Assembly (NCBI GenBank): GCA_964035575.1
Contig: OZ037907.1
Span: 496,001 to 560,000 of the forward strand
Length of the DNA stretch: 64,000 nucleotides
Reading direction: 5' to 3'
Source: Rhynchopus sp. YZ270_cl-10
Lineage: Eukaryota; Euglenozoa; Diplonemea; Diplonemida; Diplonemidae
Position numbers and translations under genes: made by a program. The notes under the pieces were generated by a model, which saw nothing but the letters and a program-made list of their open reading frames with translations, was not told the DNA's origin and searched no databases. Of this stretch, positions 8,926 to 17,568 are shown one piece after another; the first letter of the stretch is position 1, and every line of letters starts with the position of its first letter.

Positions 8926-9942
8926 TCATGGTTTGTTCTGTTGCACATTGATGTTAATCTTGACTTCTTGTGGCGTCTGAGTTGGGGGACTGTTGTTCTG
9001 TGTCAACAGCTGTGACATCGCAACTTGACCGGCCTGTGTGACTTCGGTGTACCTTTGTGGCATTGCCTGACTGACCCACCCATAGTGGCGTTGCATCTGT
9101 ACAATAGATGCTCCTGCCTCAGCGGCTTGAGTCGCAGAAGACCTGCGGAAGCTGTGCCCAGTGTACGAACCGTCCAGCGCAAGCACCCTCGCGACTTCTG
9201 CAGGTATGCCGTACATTTTGTTGATGCCAAGAGGTTGCACACGAAAGGTCCCAGTAGTAGTTCTGTCAGCTGTCGTCTTAGTTCCAGTGATGAAGAAGCG
9301 ACCCTCCTGTGAAACTGGTGAGCGCCGGTTCAGGTACTCCTCCACCACACAAAAGTAGATGCTGTCTCTTGGTACCACAAACCTCCCACGCTCCATGTCG
9401 GCCTTTTTCACCTTAGCACAGTGCTGGTACGTGAAGAGGTATCCCACTGGTGATTCCTGATAATTTGTCATCTCAAGCATCAGTGCTTCTGTGCATCTCA
9501 TTCCCGACAGAAAACACACCGCGACGTAAGCCTTGCGGACACACCAGTAGCAGTCGCTCAACTCGCTCATCTTGAGAAACATCTCCACTTCTCCCTTCGA
9601 AAACGTCTTGCTCTTCTTCGTCGATTCGTCACTTCCCCAGGTCTTCAGCAACAGCCCGATGCGGTGGTACTCCTTTAGTGAAAAGTCGAACTCCGTCTTG
9701 AACATAAAGTTGAGCTTAGAGTAGCACGACCATAATGAGCTGGCTTTGTAGCTGCGTTCTTCGCGCAGGTGTGTCAAGTAAGAGACCACATGTTCTTCTC
9801 TTGGCTGCTTCCGCCCCGTGATTTTATTGTGTTGTAAAAACTTATTCCACTCCGTTTTGTATGCAGTGCTTGACTTCAACCCTGCCAGAAGCTCGGTCTC
9901 ATACAGATCCTCCATAGCCTCCTTCTTCTTGGTCCTTGGCAT
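8926..9942 (-). CDS. Tyrosine recombinase, 338 aa
   Basis: This is the predicted DNA strand-exchange enzyme of the element. The N-terminal half (about 1-130) looks like a SAM-like core-binding domain (STAYKTEWNKFLQHN, then SYLTHLREERSYKASSLWS). The C-terminal catalytic part has the first Arg in FLSGMRCTEALML, the His-x-x-Arg pair in YTGHSFRRSSAT, a following His/Trp in RHYGW and the Tyr nucleophile in QRYTEVT. All key residues are present. A glutamine/proline-rich tail follows. The length suits Crypton or phage-type recombinases. ATG at 9942 is chosen because the identical copy at 63891 starts the same way. No homing or zinc-finger domain was seen. Confidence 0.88.
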   Translation of the reverse strand: MPRTKKKEAMEDLYETELLAGLKSSTAYKTEWNKFLQHNKITGRKQPREEHVVSYLTHLREERSYKASSLWSCYSKLNFMFKTEFDFSLKEYHRIGLLLKTWGSDESTKKSKTFSKGEVEMFLKMSELSDCYWCVRKAYVAVCFLSGMRCTEALMLEMTNYQESPVGYLFTYQHCAKVKKADMERGRFVVPRDSIYFCVVEEYLNRRSPVSQEGRFFITGTKTTADRTTTGTFRVQPLGINKMYGIPAEVARVLALDGSYTGHSFRRSSATQAAEAGASIVQMQRHYGWVSQAMPQRYTEVTQAGQVAMSQLLTQNNSPPTQTPQEVKININVQQNKP

Positions 9943-9985
9943 GATTTGTAGGGTGGAGTGTGTGGTTTTGTGACTGACAGAAAAC

Positions 9986-10027
9986 AGTGAAACTTTTTTT
10001 CACGCCAGTGAAACTTTTTTTCACGCC
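9986..10027. repeat. Two tandem 21-bp repeats upstream of the recombinase gene
   Basis: The unit AGTGAAACTTTTTTTCACGC plus one C occurs twice head to tail. Read on the minus strand it holds the same 13-mer GCGTGAAAAAAAG that forms the arms of the palindrome at 10051-10080, so these look like binding sites for the recombinase or a regulator. Confidence 0.7.
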
Positions 10028-10050
10028 TCCAGCGAAATTACTAAGAGCAA

Positions 10051-10080
10051 GCGTGAAAAAAAGCTCACTTTATTTCACGC
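10051..10080. promoter_or_regulatory. 30-bp palindrome, candidate recombinase binding or crossover site
   Basis: The left arm GCGTGAAAAAAAG and the right arm (GCGTGAAATAAAG on the other strand) match at 12 of 13 positions around a 4-bp CTCA spacer. Arm-spacer-arm layout is typical of tyrosine-recombinase sites, though 6-8 bp spacers are commoner. A related 30-bp palindrome with spacer TGCA lies at 8483-8512 near the other end. Confidence 0.5.
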
Positions 10081-10442
10081 CCCGTTTGTGAAGGATCCCA
10101 GCAAAAAGTCATTTTCACATGTGATATAAAAAAAAAAAAACAAAAAAAAAACCCCTTTTTTAAAAAATTTTTACTCCGTGGTTAACCTCGTTTGAGGTTG
10201 CGCGGAGTCCAAAGTCAGGCCAGGGAGCCACCCAACCAGGCTCAACTGCCACATAGGGGGGGGAGATGTGTGCTGTCTGTGTAGTCCCCTCAAAACAAGA
10301 ACAGGGAAACTGTCCCCCACTGCCTTGAGCGGTGTGGAACCCCGCCACGTAGAACAACAAGTAAGCGTGGTATGAGGCAGTATCAGGGTCATGTGCCAGC
10401 ACCCGCGGCAGCACTAAACCCGCCTACAATGTAGGTAATCGT

Positions 10443-10473
<31 letters not shown>

Positions 10474-11340
10474 GTTAAGGGATGAAGGGTGGGGGGTGAG
10501 GCCCGTGGGGGGGCGAGAAAGCTCGGAATTCGCTTTTTTTTGCCCAAACCGATTTTTTACCTCAAACCGATTTTTTTGAAAAAAATCCAAACTTTTAAAC
10601 TCCCCTGGGCCAAACCTCAGTTTTGAAAAAAAAAAAAAAATTTTGCAGATTTGGAGAAAAAGTTTTTTGCATTTTTTGGGGAACTGGGTTGCTGACCGCA
10701 CCATGAAATCCCGTACCATACAGGCTGTACCCAAATTTTTTTTGCCTGCGGCGCCATTTTTCCTTTTTTGCTCCGCAAAAAAGGGTTCGTTGAGTGACTC
10801 TGTCGTGTAAAAGGCTAGATTTTTACACCGTACCCCAATTTTTTTTCGCCTGCGGCGCCATTTTATATTATTTTCTTTTTGCTCCGCAAAAAGAAATAGA
10901 GCCACGTCCTGATATGAACGTGGAAAATTGCATCCGGGTGCCCTTTGTGGCACTCCTCCTGAAGGGGTGAAAGGTGCTGGGAATGCTACCCTGGGTGCTG
11001 AAGTCAGGCACGGTACATGTGTGGAGGGACCTGCAGGAGCCCTAGCCAGTGAAGCCATAAGGCCCTAGGAAACTAGCTGGTGGCCGGGAACCCTCCCTGG
11101 GCAGTACAACGATGATACTTCAATCTTAAGTTCATTTCTTCCAAAAAAGCCCCTCCGTGCCTCCAGCCCCCTCAGGAACAGCAACCTCACTTTTTTTGCA
11201 CTTTTGGTAAGGAAAAAAATCGTATATAATAGCCTGGATGGAACGATGGAAAAAAAAAAAAAAAATTGGCCAAAAACATAGAACGATGGAACGATGGTTA
11301 GGCTGAGGCCTGCTTCGTTTGCCACAAAAAAAATAAGGTA

Positions 11341-11381
11341 GAGTTGAAATACACAAGCCCTCTCGTGACAGTGTACCTTGG
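11341..11381 (+). repeat. CTCTCGT-loop hairpin, subtype with GTGTACCTTGG end
   Basis: Reads GAGTTGAAATACA, then the loop block CCCTCTCGTGAC, then AGTGTACCTTGG. Close relatives are at 29363-29405, 41673-41705, 52899-52937 and 60657-60702 (partial at 53171-53203). Bases TACA and TGTA pair across the loop. Its role is unknown. Confidence 0.55.
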
Positions 11382-11734
11382 GGGGAAAAAAAGCAAAAAT
11401 CAAAAGATGAATGTGTTTCCTCATGAACACTAAAAAAAAAGTAAATGAAAAACGAAACAATATGATGTCAATCCGGACTGACCCATATTGTGAATGTAAC
11501 CCTAAGTCTTGCAGTGCTTAGCTCACCTTTATCGAATATAGTGCATAGACCCGCAACAACAGTCATTTTGCGTGCACACAATCTCAACGTATGGGATGGT
11601 TGTGCAGGTGTGAGCGAGAGCCAATCTTCAATATCGCTCTCAAAATGTCTTCACAGGCCAGATTCACACCGACCTTTTTATTATAAAAATATTGGGAGCA
11701 GTGGAGCTTGTGAGATTCATTTTCCATTTTTTTT

Positions 11735-11792
11735 TGAAAACTTCGTTTTTTTTAGTTGACACCCGAGGGATGAGCTCCACTATTCTCTTGTG
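11735..11792 (-). repeat. T-family ~50-nt unit, copy 1
   Basis: On the minus strand it starts with the conserved TAGTGGAG block, includes CTCGGGTGTC and ends AGTTTTC followed by an A run. It is somewhat diverged from the copies at 13203, 32437, 40572, 48629 and 51802. Confidence 0.55.
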
Positions 11793-12200
11793 AATACTCT
11801 GTTAGGTTAGGGCAGTTGTCACACGTTGGTGGTGTCAAATCACACGATTTTTGAGAACAACTGTCTTCTAAAAATTAGAAGAGAAAAAAAAACAAAAACA
11901 AAAACTGAAATGTGCCTCACTGTGCAACATACCTTTCAGATACAACATACAACGTCGCATTCTAGTCGAGCATCCCAACCCCCCCCCCCCCCCTCCCCAC
12001 CACCCCTTTTTATCATCACAGAAAAAAATAGCTCCCCCCTAATAGCACAATACTCCTCCCCTTTCCGTTCTCTAAAAAAAAAAATTTTTTTCTTCTTTTT
12101 CATGCAGTTATGTTTTCTTTCTTTCCATTCTCTTGTTGTGCAGAAGTGCACAGTATGTAATCCCTCCAGCCCCTCTCTTCCTCTCTTTCCCTTTTCCACC

Positions 12201-15200
12201 TCACCTCTGCATTGTCATATGCGCTGCCCCTCCAGCACCGTAAATCCCTCTTTCAGGAAGCGAACAGGACATGGGCACGGGGAAGGCGACGGGACCCCCA
12301 CCCTCCACGTGGCTCCGTGGTGTATGGTGCGGAGTGGTCCGCGGTGTGGTCCTTGGTGTTGTACGTGGTGTGGTACGCGGGGTGACAGAGGTGCTTGACG
12401 GCGGTCCGTTTCGCCTGCGTAGGCTTTGGCTTGCTGTACGTCTCATGGGGCGATAAAAGGCTGGTGTAGGTGTCGAGGACCCTGAGGAAGAGCGAGGTGA
12501 AATCCTTGGTGTGGTCGGTGGAGACGACCTCCGTGGTGTGCCCTGCTGCGTGCCGGACATCATCATCAGCTCCTGCTTCAGCCGCAGCGCCTTTACGTCA
12601 CGCAGAAAGTTGTCCTGTGACAGCCGTCTCATCTCCTCACGCAGCTTTTCGCACGTCTTCGCGTTCTCTTCGGCCTCCTCGGAGGTCGTGCTGTTCACTA
12701 ACTGGAGGCGGGTGATTTCTCTCTGAAGGCGGCGGATGGTAGGGTCATAAGAAGCGCCGTGGTTGTAGCTGTGATGCGTGCTCTCAGACATGCAGCTGGC
12801 AGAGCTCTCAGTGTCGGAGTCGAGGAAGGTGCTATTGCGCCGTGCTCCCGTGGCGTCACCCTCGCCCACAGCAAGCTTGTACGCCTGCAGCCCTTCGGCA
12901 AGGCCAGACGCTAGGTCGCCCTGCTGAAGACGCTTCTCCAGTTCCTTCTTCTGGTCGCCTGCTTGCTGCAGCTGCCGGCGGAGCTTTTTGACCTGGGTAA
13001 AAAGAAAAAAAGGGGTGAAGTATTTGTGATGGTTTTTTGTTTGGGAGTGCTTGTGGGAAGAAGGTCATACAATGTAGTGCCGTTCCTTGCGGAGATGCCG
13101 TTCGAGGGCCTCCTTCTCTGTTGACATCTGCGTGAGCTGGCGTTTGAGGGAGTTGCTGACGAAGTCTTCTTCGGCTTCGACCTGGGGGTGTTAGTGGTTA
13201 TTTGAAAACTAGGTTGTTTTAGTGACACCCGAAGATGAACTCCACTATACTCAGTGTAGTCTAGCTTGCCCAAACTGCTAGTGCATCGGCACTACCTATT
13301 TAATTTTGAAAATTTTCTTGCTAGTGCCGGGCACTACCACTGGCACTACCACTTTTTTTTTTTTCTTTTTTCAGAAAGTTTACACTTGCCAGACACGCAG
13401 AGACATAAGCCTCTGAGAGTGACCAGAACGGCCTCATGAACAAGGTGACCCCGTCACAGCCAAAACGCGACTCAATTGATCAAACGCCGAAGGAAAAGGA
13501 AACATGCAGCATGGCGAAATAATAAAAGTAGCGTACCGTGCGCCTGCGGCGCAAGTTTGCAACCCACCTTCCCATGACATCGTATGGCTGTAAAAATGTA
13601 CAATTTAAAGCACAGTTTTTTGAATTATTGCGTACCCTGGCTTCGCCAGGAACCTTGATGCAATGACTGCCGTTTCTTTTTGTACACGTACTGAGGTTAC
13701 TGATAATTCGTGTCTGGTGCAAATATCAATGAAGTTGAACTCCGCAGTTGGATACCCGAGGAATTCTCTCATTCCGCCGGGGCCCCGAATTTGAGCTGGG
13801 CCGGGCTCGACCGAGTTTTGAACCTAGCGTTTTTATTATTTTTCTCAACTGAGGAAAAGTAGCTCTGAGCAAACCCCGTGGAAGAAGTGTGAGGATAAAT
13901 TCACTTTTCCTCACACATAGCCACTTTTCCTCACTCAATTTGGAAAAGTAGCAATAATTATTGGCTGGGGTTTGTGTAGAAAAAAGCCTATGTGTGAGGC
14001 TTTTTGGTGTGAGGAAAAGTAGAGGGGGGGGTCGAAAAAAAAATTGGGTGGGAGAGTGGGTCATTTTGATATCTCTGCTTCACATTTTGTCACCGTGACC
14101 AACATGACCATTTTTTGGTCCATTTTTTCGGCCAAAAATTTGGTACCACAGGGCTATACCATATTCTGGGATTATCAATATTTTGAAAATACGGCCTGGT
14201 ATTCGGGCCAAAATGTCCCATGGGGCCCATAGTAGCCTTACTGGGTGTCGAGCAGAGCCAATCTTAATAGTGAAATTCGATTTTCTGTGAAAAATATTCC
14301 CACCAAAAAATCGTCTTTTTTTTCTGCATATTCACCCCACACTTCTTCCACGGGGTTTGCTTAGAGCTACTTTTCCTTCAGTTGAGAAAACTATTATATT
14401 CTGGTGAAATATTCACTTTCCCTCCACTCGTGCCCTTTCAGAAACTCGTGGCTGACTTTATCCCACTCGCTTCGCTCGTGAGATAAAGTCTATTACCCCA
14501 CTCGCTTCGCTCGTGGGGTAAAATGCCACTCGTTTCTGAAAGGTACACTCGTGTGAGGAAAAGTGAATATTTCCTCAGACGAATAAATATGGGGAGATCC
14601 GGGTGCCCGCAACAACAATATTCACAAAAAATCACAAAAAATCACAGCAAATCACACAAAATCACACAAAATAAATACAAAAAATCACAAAAAAAAAATT
14701 CTATTCACAACAAATCACAAAAAATCACAAAAATCACAAAAAATCACAAGCAATCACAAAAAAAAAATCCTATTCACAAAAAATCACAAACAAAAAATCT
14801 TATTCACAAAAAATCACACAAAATCACAAAAAAATAAATCCTATTCACAAAAAATCACAAGCAATCACAAAAAAAAAATCCTATTCACAAAAAATCACAA
14901 ACAATCACAAAAAATCACAAAAAATCACAAAAAGTGGATGTGATTTTTTGTGATTTTTTGTGATTGTTTGTGATTTTTTGTGAATAGGATTTATTTTTTG
15001 TGATTTTGTGTGATTTTGTGTGAATAAGATTTTTTGTTTGTGATTGTTTGTGATTTTTTGTGAAGAGGATTTTTTTTTTGTGATTGCTTGTGAATATTGT
15101 TGTTGCGGGCACCCGGATCTCCCCAAAATAGCTATTTCAGCACAATTACGGAATTAGGAAGTTTTTTTCATATTTTCTGAAACATTACCTGTATCGCGAG

Positions 15201-15482
15201 CTTGTCTTTTTCTTTTTGCAGGAGGTCCAGATGCCTCATGAGGTTATTCGCAATGCACTCCTCCTCTTCTTCAACCTTACGTTGCAGGTTGGCAGCCTCC
15301 GACTTCATCTGCGTGAGCACAACCTCCTTCTTCGTGAGGCTGTTCGCCAGCTGCCCCAGCTCGCTGTCCACCTCGACGCGGCGCAGGGTGGCCTCGACCG
15401 CCTCCGCCTCCATCGCCGCTGCCTCTTGCTCCAACAGCTCTAGCTCTGCTAGCTCTTCTTGGGTTAACTCATTTTCACTCAT
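12201..15482 (-). CDS. CCDC6-like coiled-coil protein (DUF2046 family), three exons
   Basis: Exons are 15482-15189, 13181-13071 and 12992-12201, all phase 0 with GT-AG introns of 2007 and 78 nt, giving 398 aa. The centre matches the repeated heptad blocks of CCDC6: EEEECIANNLMRHLDLLQKE, then EEDFVSNSLKRQL, then the HYIVKKLRRQL block. Animal CCDC6 has the same E-E-E-F-x-x-N-x-L spacing at 33-35 residue intervals. A second coiled coil (IRRLQREITRLQ) and a Ser/Thr/Pro/Arg-rich disordered tail with TPRT repeats follow, again as in CCDC6. The family is cytosolic/cytoskeletal and of uncertain biochemical role. The start is the ATG at 15482, eight bases after a CTCAG acceptor. An alternative start further upstream would be in T-rich spacer. 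Confidence 0.82.
13203..13249 (-). repeat. T-family ~50-nt unit, copy 2
   Basis: Lies in intron 1 of the CCDC6-like gene. The minus strand begins TATAGTGGAGTTCATC and ends CCTAGTTTTC followed by AAAT. It lacks the long A tail of the better-preserved copies. Confidence 0.55.
13450..13832 (-). repeat. Dispersed ~400-bp SINE-like repeat, copy 2
   Basis: Reverse-oriented homologue of 318-721 inside intron 1 of the CCDC6-like gene. The same ordered landmarks are present, including GCGCCGCAGGCGCACGGTA and GGCGAAGCCA. Confidence 0.65.
13841..14389. mobile_element. 549-bp MITE with ~50-bp terminal inverted repeats
   Basis: The left end reads CTCAACTGAGGAAAAGTAGC, continuing to CCCCGTGGAAGAAGTGTG. 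The right end is its reverse complement with three differences. Sub-terminal copies of ACTTTTCCTCAC occur inside. There is no open frame. It lies in intron 1 of the CCDC6-like gene. No unambiguous target duplication was found. Confidence 0.75.
14404..14577. repeat. 174-bp palindromic MITE-like element
   Basis: The ends GAAATATTCACTTT and AAAGTGAATATTTC are inverted, as are CCTTTCAGAAACTCGTGGC on the left and its near-complement on the right. The centre holds two ACTCGCTTCGCTCGT hairpins in tandem. It shares the CACTTTTCCTCAC motif with the neighbouring MITE at 13841-14389, so the two may be related. Confidence 0.65.
14590..15125. mobile_element. Foldback transposon with 5-bp target duplication, copy 1
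   Basis: Terminal inverted repeats begin TGGGGAGATCCGGGTGCCCG. Inside them the left half is an irregular array of ATCACAAAAA units and the right half is the reverse complement, so the whole 536 bp can fold on itself. The flanks carry an exact AAATA duplication at 14585-14589 and 15126-15130. It has no coding capacity. The second copy is at 47419-48311. It lies within intron 1 of the CCDC6-like gene. Confidence 0.85.
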
Positions 15483-15872
15483 TTCTGAGAATTTCTTAAG
15501 AAGGGTGCTTCTTTTAAGAAGACTAAAAGGAAAGCAAAATGCAATGAAAGAGGGAAAGAAAGTATCTAACAGTGAGTGTAGTGGCGGTGGTGGGTTTTGA
15601 AAATGTTTTTTTTTTTTTTTTTTTTTTTTTTTTTGAAACTGCTTTTTTCTGCTCTGTTTATTGATGAAGGGTTGGGGTGTTGAAAGAGGGAGGAGGGGGA
15701 AGGAGGGGGAGGCTATAAAAAAAGAGATGACATTTTTTTTTGAAAAAAAAAGGTAAAAAGAAAACTTTGAAAGATGAAAGGTGGCTCTCATCTAAAAAAG
15801 ATCAGGGGGGGTATGTGTGTGTGTTTTTGATGGGAAGAGAACGGTACAGTACAAGAAAGGAAAAGAGTTTCC

Positions 15873-15911
15873 AAGATGAACCTCAAGCCTTCTCATTTGC
15901 TTGGTCACCTT
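15873..15911 (+). repeat. AAGATGA-type hairpin with CAAGC/GCTTG stem
   Basis: The outer stem is AAGATGA with TCACCTT. The inner stem CAAGC pairs with GCTTG, where the usual pair is TAAGC with GCTTA; both sides changed together. Confidence 0.6.
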
Positions 15912-17063
15912 TTAAAAGGGGGAATCAACCCTATGACTGTGAGTACATTTTTTTTTGTTGGAAAAAAAATGGACAAACAGCCAGAGAATAGAGTGTTGTT
16001 TCCGTCTTCTTATTCTTTTTTTTTTTGTTCTCGTTACAGCCATCTGCAAAAGAGGGTTTGGTGGAAATGTGAAAATAACGTTATCATCAAGTGCCCTTTT
16101 TTTTTGTTTCAGTAACTGAGTAACGGTTTGAATGGGCTACCCAAAAAAAAAACAAAAATTTTGACACCTTTTTTTATGCAATTCACTATCTTTTTTTGGG
16201 GGGGGCAATTCTTCTTTTATCTTTTTTTTTTTAAATCCAAACAAAAAAAAAATTTTTTTTTTGGACTGCCATCACGAAAATGGTCAGTCCATTTGACCAA
16301 AAGCCTCGCTTTTTTGAAGCCTTTTTTGTTGTGACACAAAAAAAATGGGAAAGAAAAATTGAGGGGGGGAAACCAGCCAAAGACGCTACGTATTTTGAGC
16401 ATTTTTTTTTTTTCCACACGAAACTGCATATAATGCGCCTCGGAAATCTTATTTCAAGAAGAAAAAAAAAAGAATAGACAGGGGGTGATAAATAGAGGGG
16501 GAGAGAGAGAGAGAAAGAAAGAAAAAATAATTAGGGATAAAGCGGCTAACCAAACTGCGTTGGAGTGAGGTTTTCCACATTTCCCTTCCGTTGTCTTTTT
16601 CTCCCCTCCCGCCCCTCTAAGATTTCATCCCAATATCCCATTCTTCTTTCCTTTTTAGCTTTCCTAAAAGGCGGTGAGTGATTTATTGAAAAATACAGTT
16701 TCGTGCTCTTTTTTTACTCGAAAATACACACCATGTATTGTTGAAAAAATTGGTAGGTATTATTCGTGCAGACATCCCAAAGGATGAGCGACACTAGTAT
16801 TTTTTTGGGGGGGGTAATGAAAGTTTGTTTTGCTTTTTGCTACTTTATTTTTACTTTTGTTGTTTTGTTTCAGTTTTGCAGCATGACCGAGGGTCATTAA
16901 GATTGTTTTAGGGGAAGGTCAGTGAATCACTTTTTTTTTTGTCACTTATCGACCATGAATTGTACTGGGGGGGGAGGGGAGTTGGGGGGAAAACATTAGA
17001 GCGTTGCAAAAAATAGGGGGAGAAAAGAAAAAAGAAAAAAGAAAAAAAAAAAAAAACGGTGGG

Positions 17064-17098
17064 AAGATGAACCTCAGCGTCAAGCGCTTAGTCATCTT
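17064..17098 (+). repeat. AAGATGA-type hairpin with altered inner stem
   Basis: The outer stem AAGATGA pairs perfectly with TCATCTT, where most copies have TCACCTT with one mismatch. The inner stem is AGCG with CGCT around a TCAAG loop, unlike the usual sequence but still paired. Confidence 0.55.
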
Positions 17099-17568
17099 TG
17101 AAAAAAAGGAAAAAGGAAAAAGGAAAAAGACAACGCTCAATGACGTTCAATCAAAAACATCAAAAAAAAATAAAGGCAAAAAAGTCAATACTCAGAAAAT
17201 AATTTTTGTGATGAAAAAAGAAAAAAAAAAAGTGAAAAAGATTTTCTGTTGTGGTTTCTCCTCCAGGTTTTGCAAGGAAAATCATTTCACGTTTTACCCA
17301 AAATCCCGATTTTTTTGTTGTTGTTTTTTGTTTACTTTTCTTTTAAACACCTCATCAAGAGATCGCCATAAAACCCAAAACTTGTTTTAAAAATAAAGCA
17401 AAATATTAACGCACGAAATGGAAAAAAAAAAAACGAAAAAAATGTCAATTGAACAGCAAAAGGGAACAATACACTGAAGTTTTGTTTTGTTTGTTTGTTT
17501 GTTTTTTTGTTTTTTTTTGTTTTTTTGTTGGAAATCTTCCCATTTTTTCCTCCCCTTTTAATCTGGAC

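Larger units (their letters stand above)
8648..10124 (-). mobile_element. Tyrosine-recombinase DNA transposon with terminal inverted repeats (Crypton-like)
   Basis: One gene (8926-9942, minus) is framed by inverted repeats of about 59 bp, at 8648-8706 and 10066-10124. Both contain GTGAAAATGA and GCTGGGATCCTTCACAAACG in the same outside-to-inside order. Between the gene start and the right repeat lie a 30-bp palindrome (10051-10080) and a 21-bp tandem repeat (9986-10027). No reverse transcriptase, DDE transposase or other gene is present. Classic Cryptons encode only a tyrosine recombinase but normally lack terminal inverted repeats. The 5' part is base-identical to the second copy at 63705-64000, so the family has moved recently. 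Confidence 0.75.
10125..12200. other. Gene-free spacer with repeat fragments
   Basis: No convincing gene is seen. Recognisable pieces are a repeat at about 10785-10905 shared with 21705-21885 and 49655-49830 (CGCCTGCGGCGCC next to TTTGCTCCGCAAAA), a small hairpin of the CTCTCGT family at 11341-11381, the roughly 50-nt T-family unit at 11735-11792, and a C-run with polypyrimidine text near 11980-12010. The 214-codon open frame at 10414-11058 runs through repeats and homopolymers and is not supported. Confidence 0.5.
15483..17568. other. Spacer between the CCDC6-like and WD40 genes
   Basis: T- and A-rich sequence without a supportable gene. It contains two hairpins of the CTAAGC/CTCTCGT family (15873-15911 and 17064-17098), a diverged T-family unit (about 16745-16798) and GA-rich tracts near 16498-16530. 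Confidence 0.5.

Noticed and set aside
10414-11058. 214-codon minus-strand frame
   Set aside because: Runs through poly-T tracts and dispersed repeats shared with non-coding copies elsewhere; no domain.
12201-12456. ACGCGGTGTGGTCC-like tandem repeats as a minisatellite
   Set aside because: They encode the TPRT repeats of the CCDC6-like C-terminal tail and are part of that exon.
14463-14520. CTCGCTTCGCTCG hairpins resembling bacterial terminators
   Set aside because: They lie at the centre of a palindromic element within a eukaryotic intron and have no nearby prokaryotic gene.
14590-15125. Regular short repeats resembling a CRISPR array (also 47419-48311)
   Set aside because: The units are ATCACAAAAA simple sequence without unique spacers, arranged as two inverted halves with target duplications: a foldback transposon in a eukaryote.
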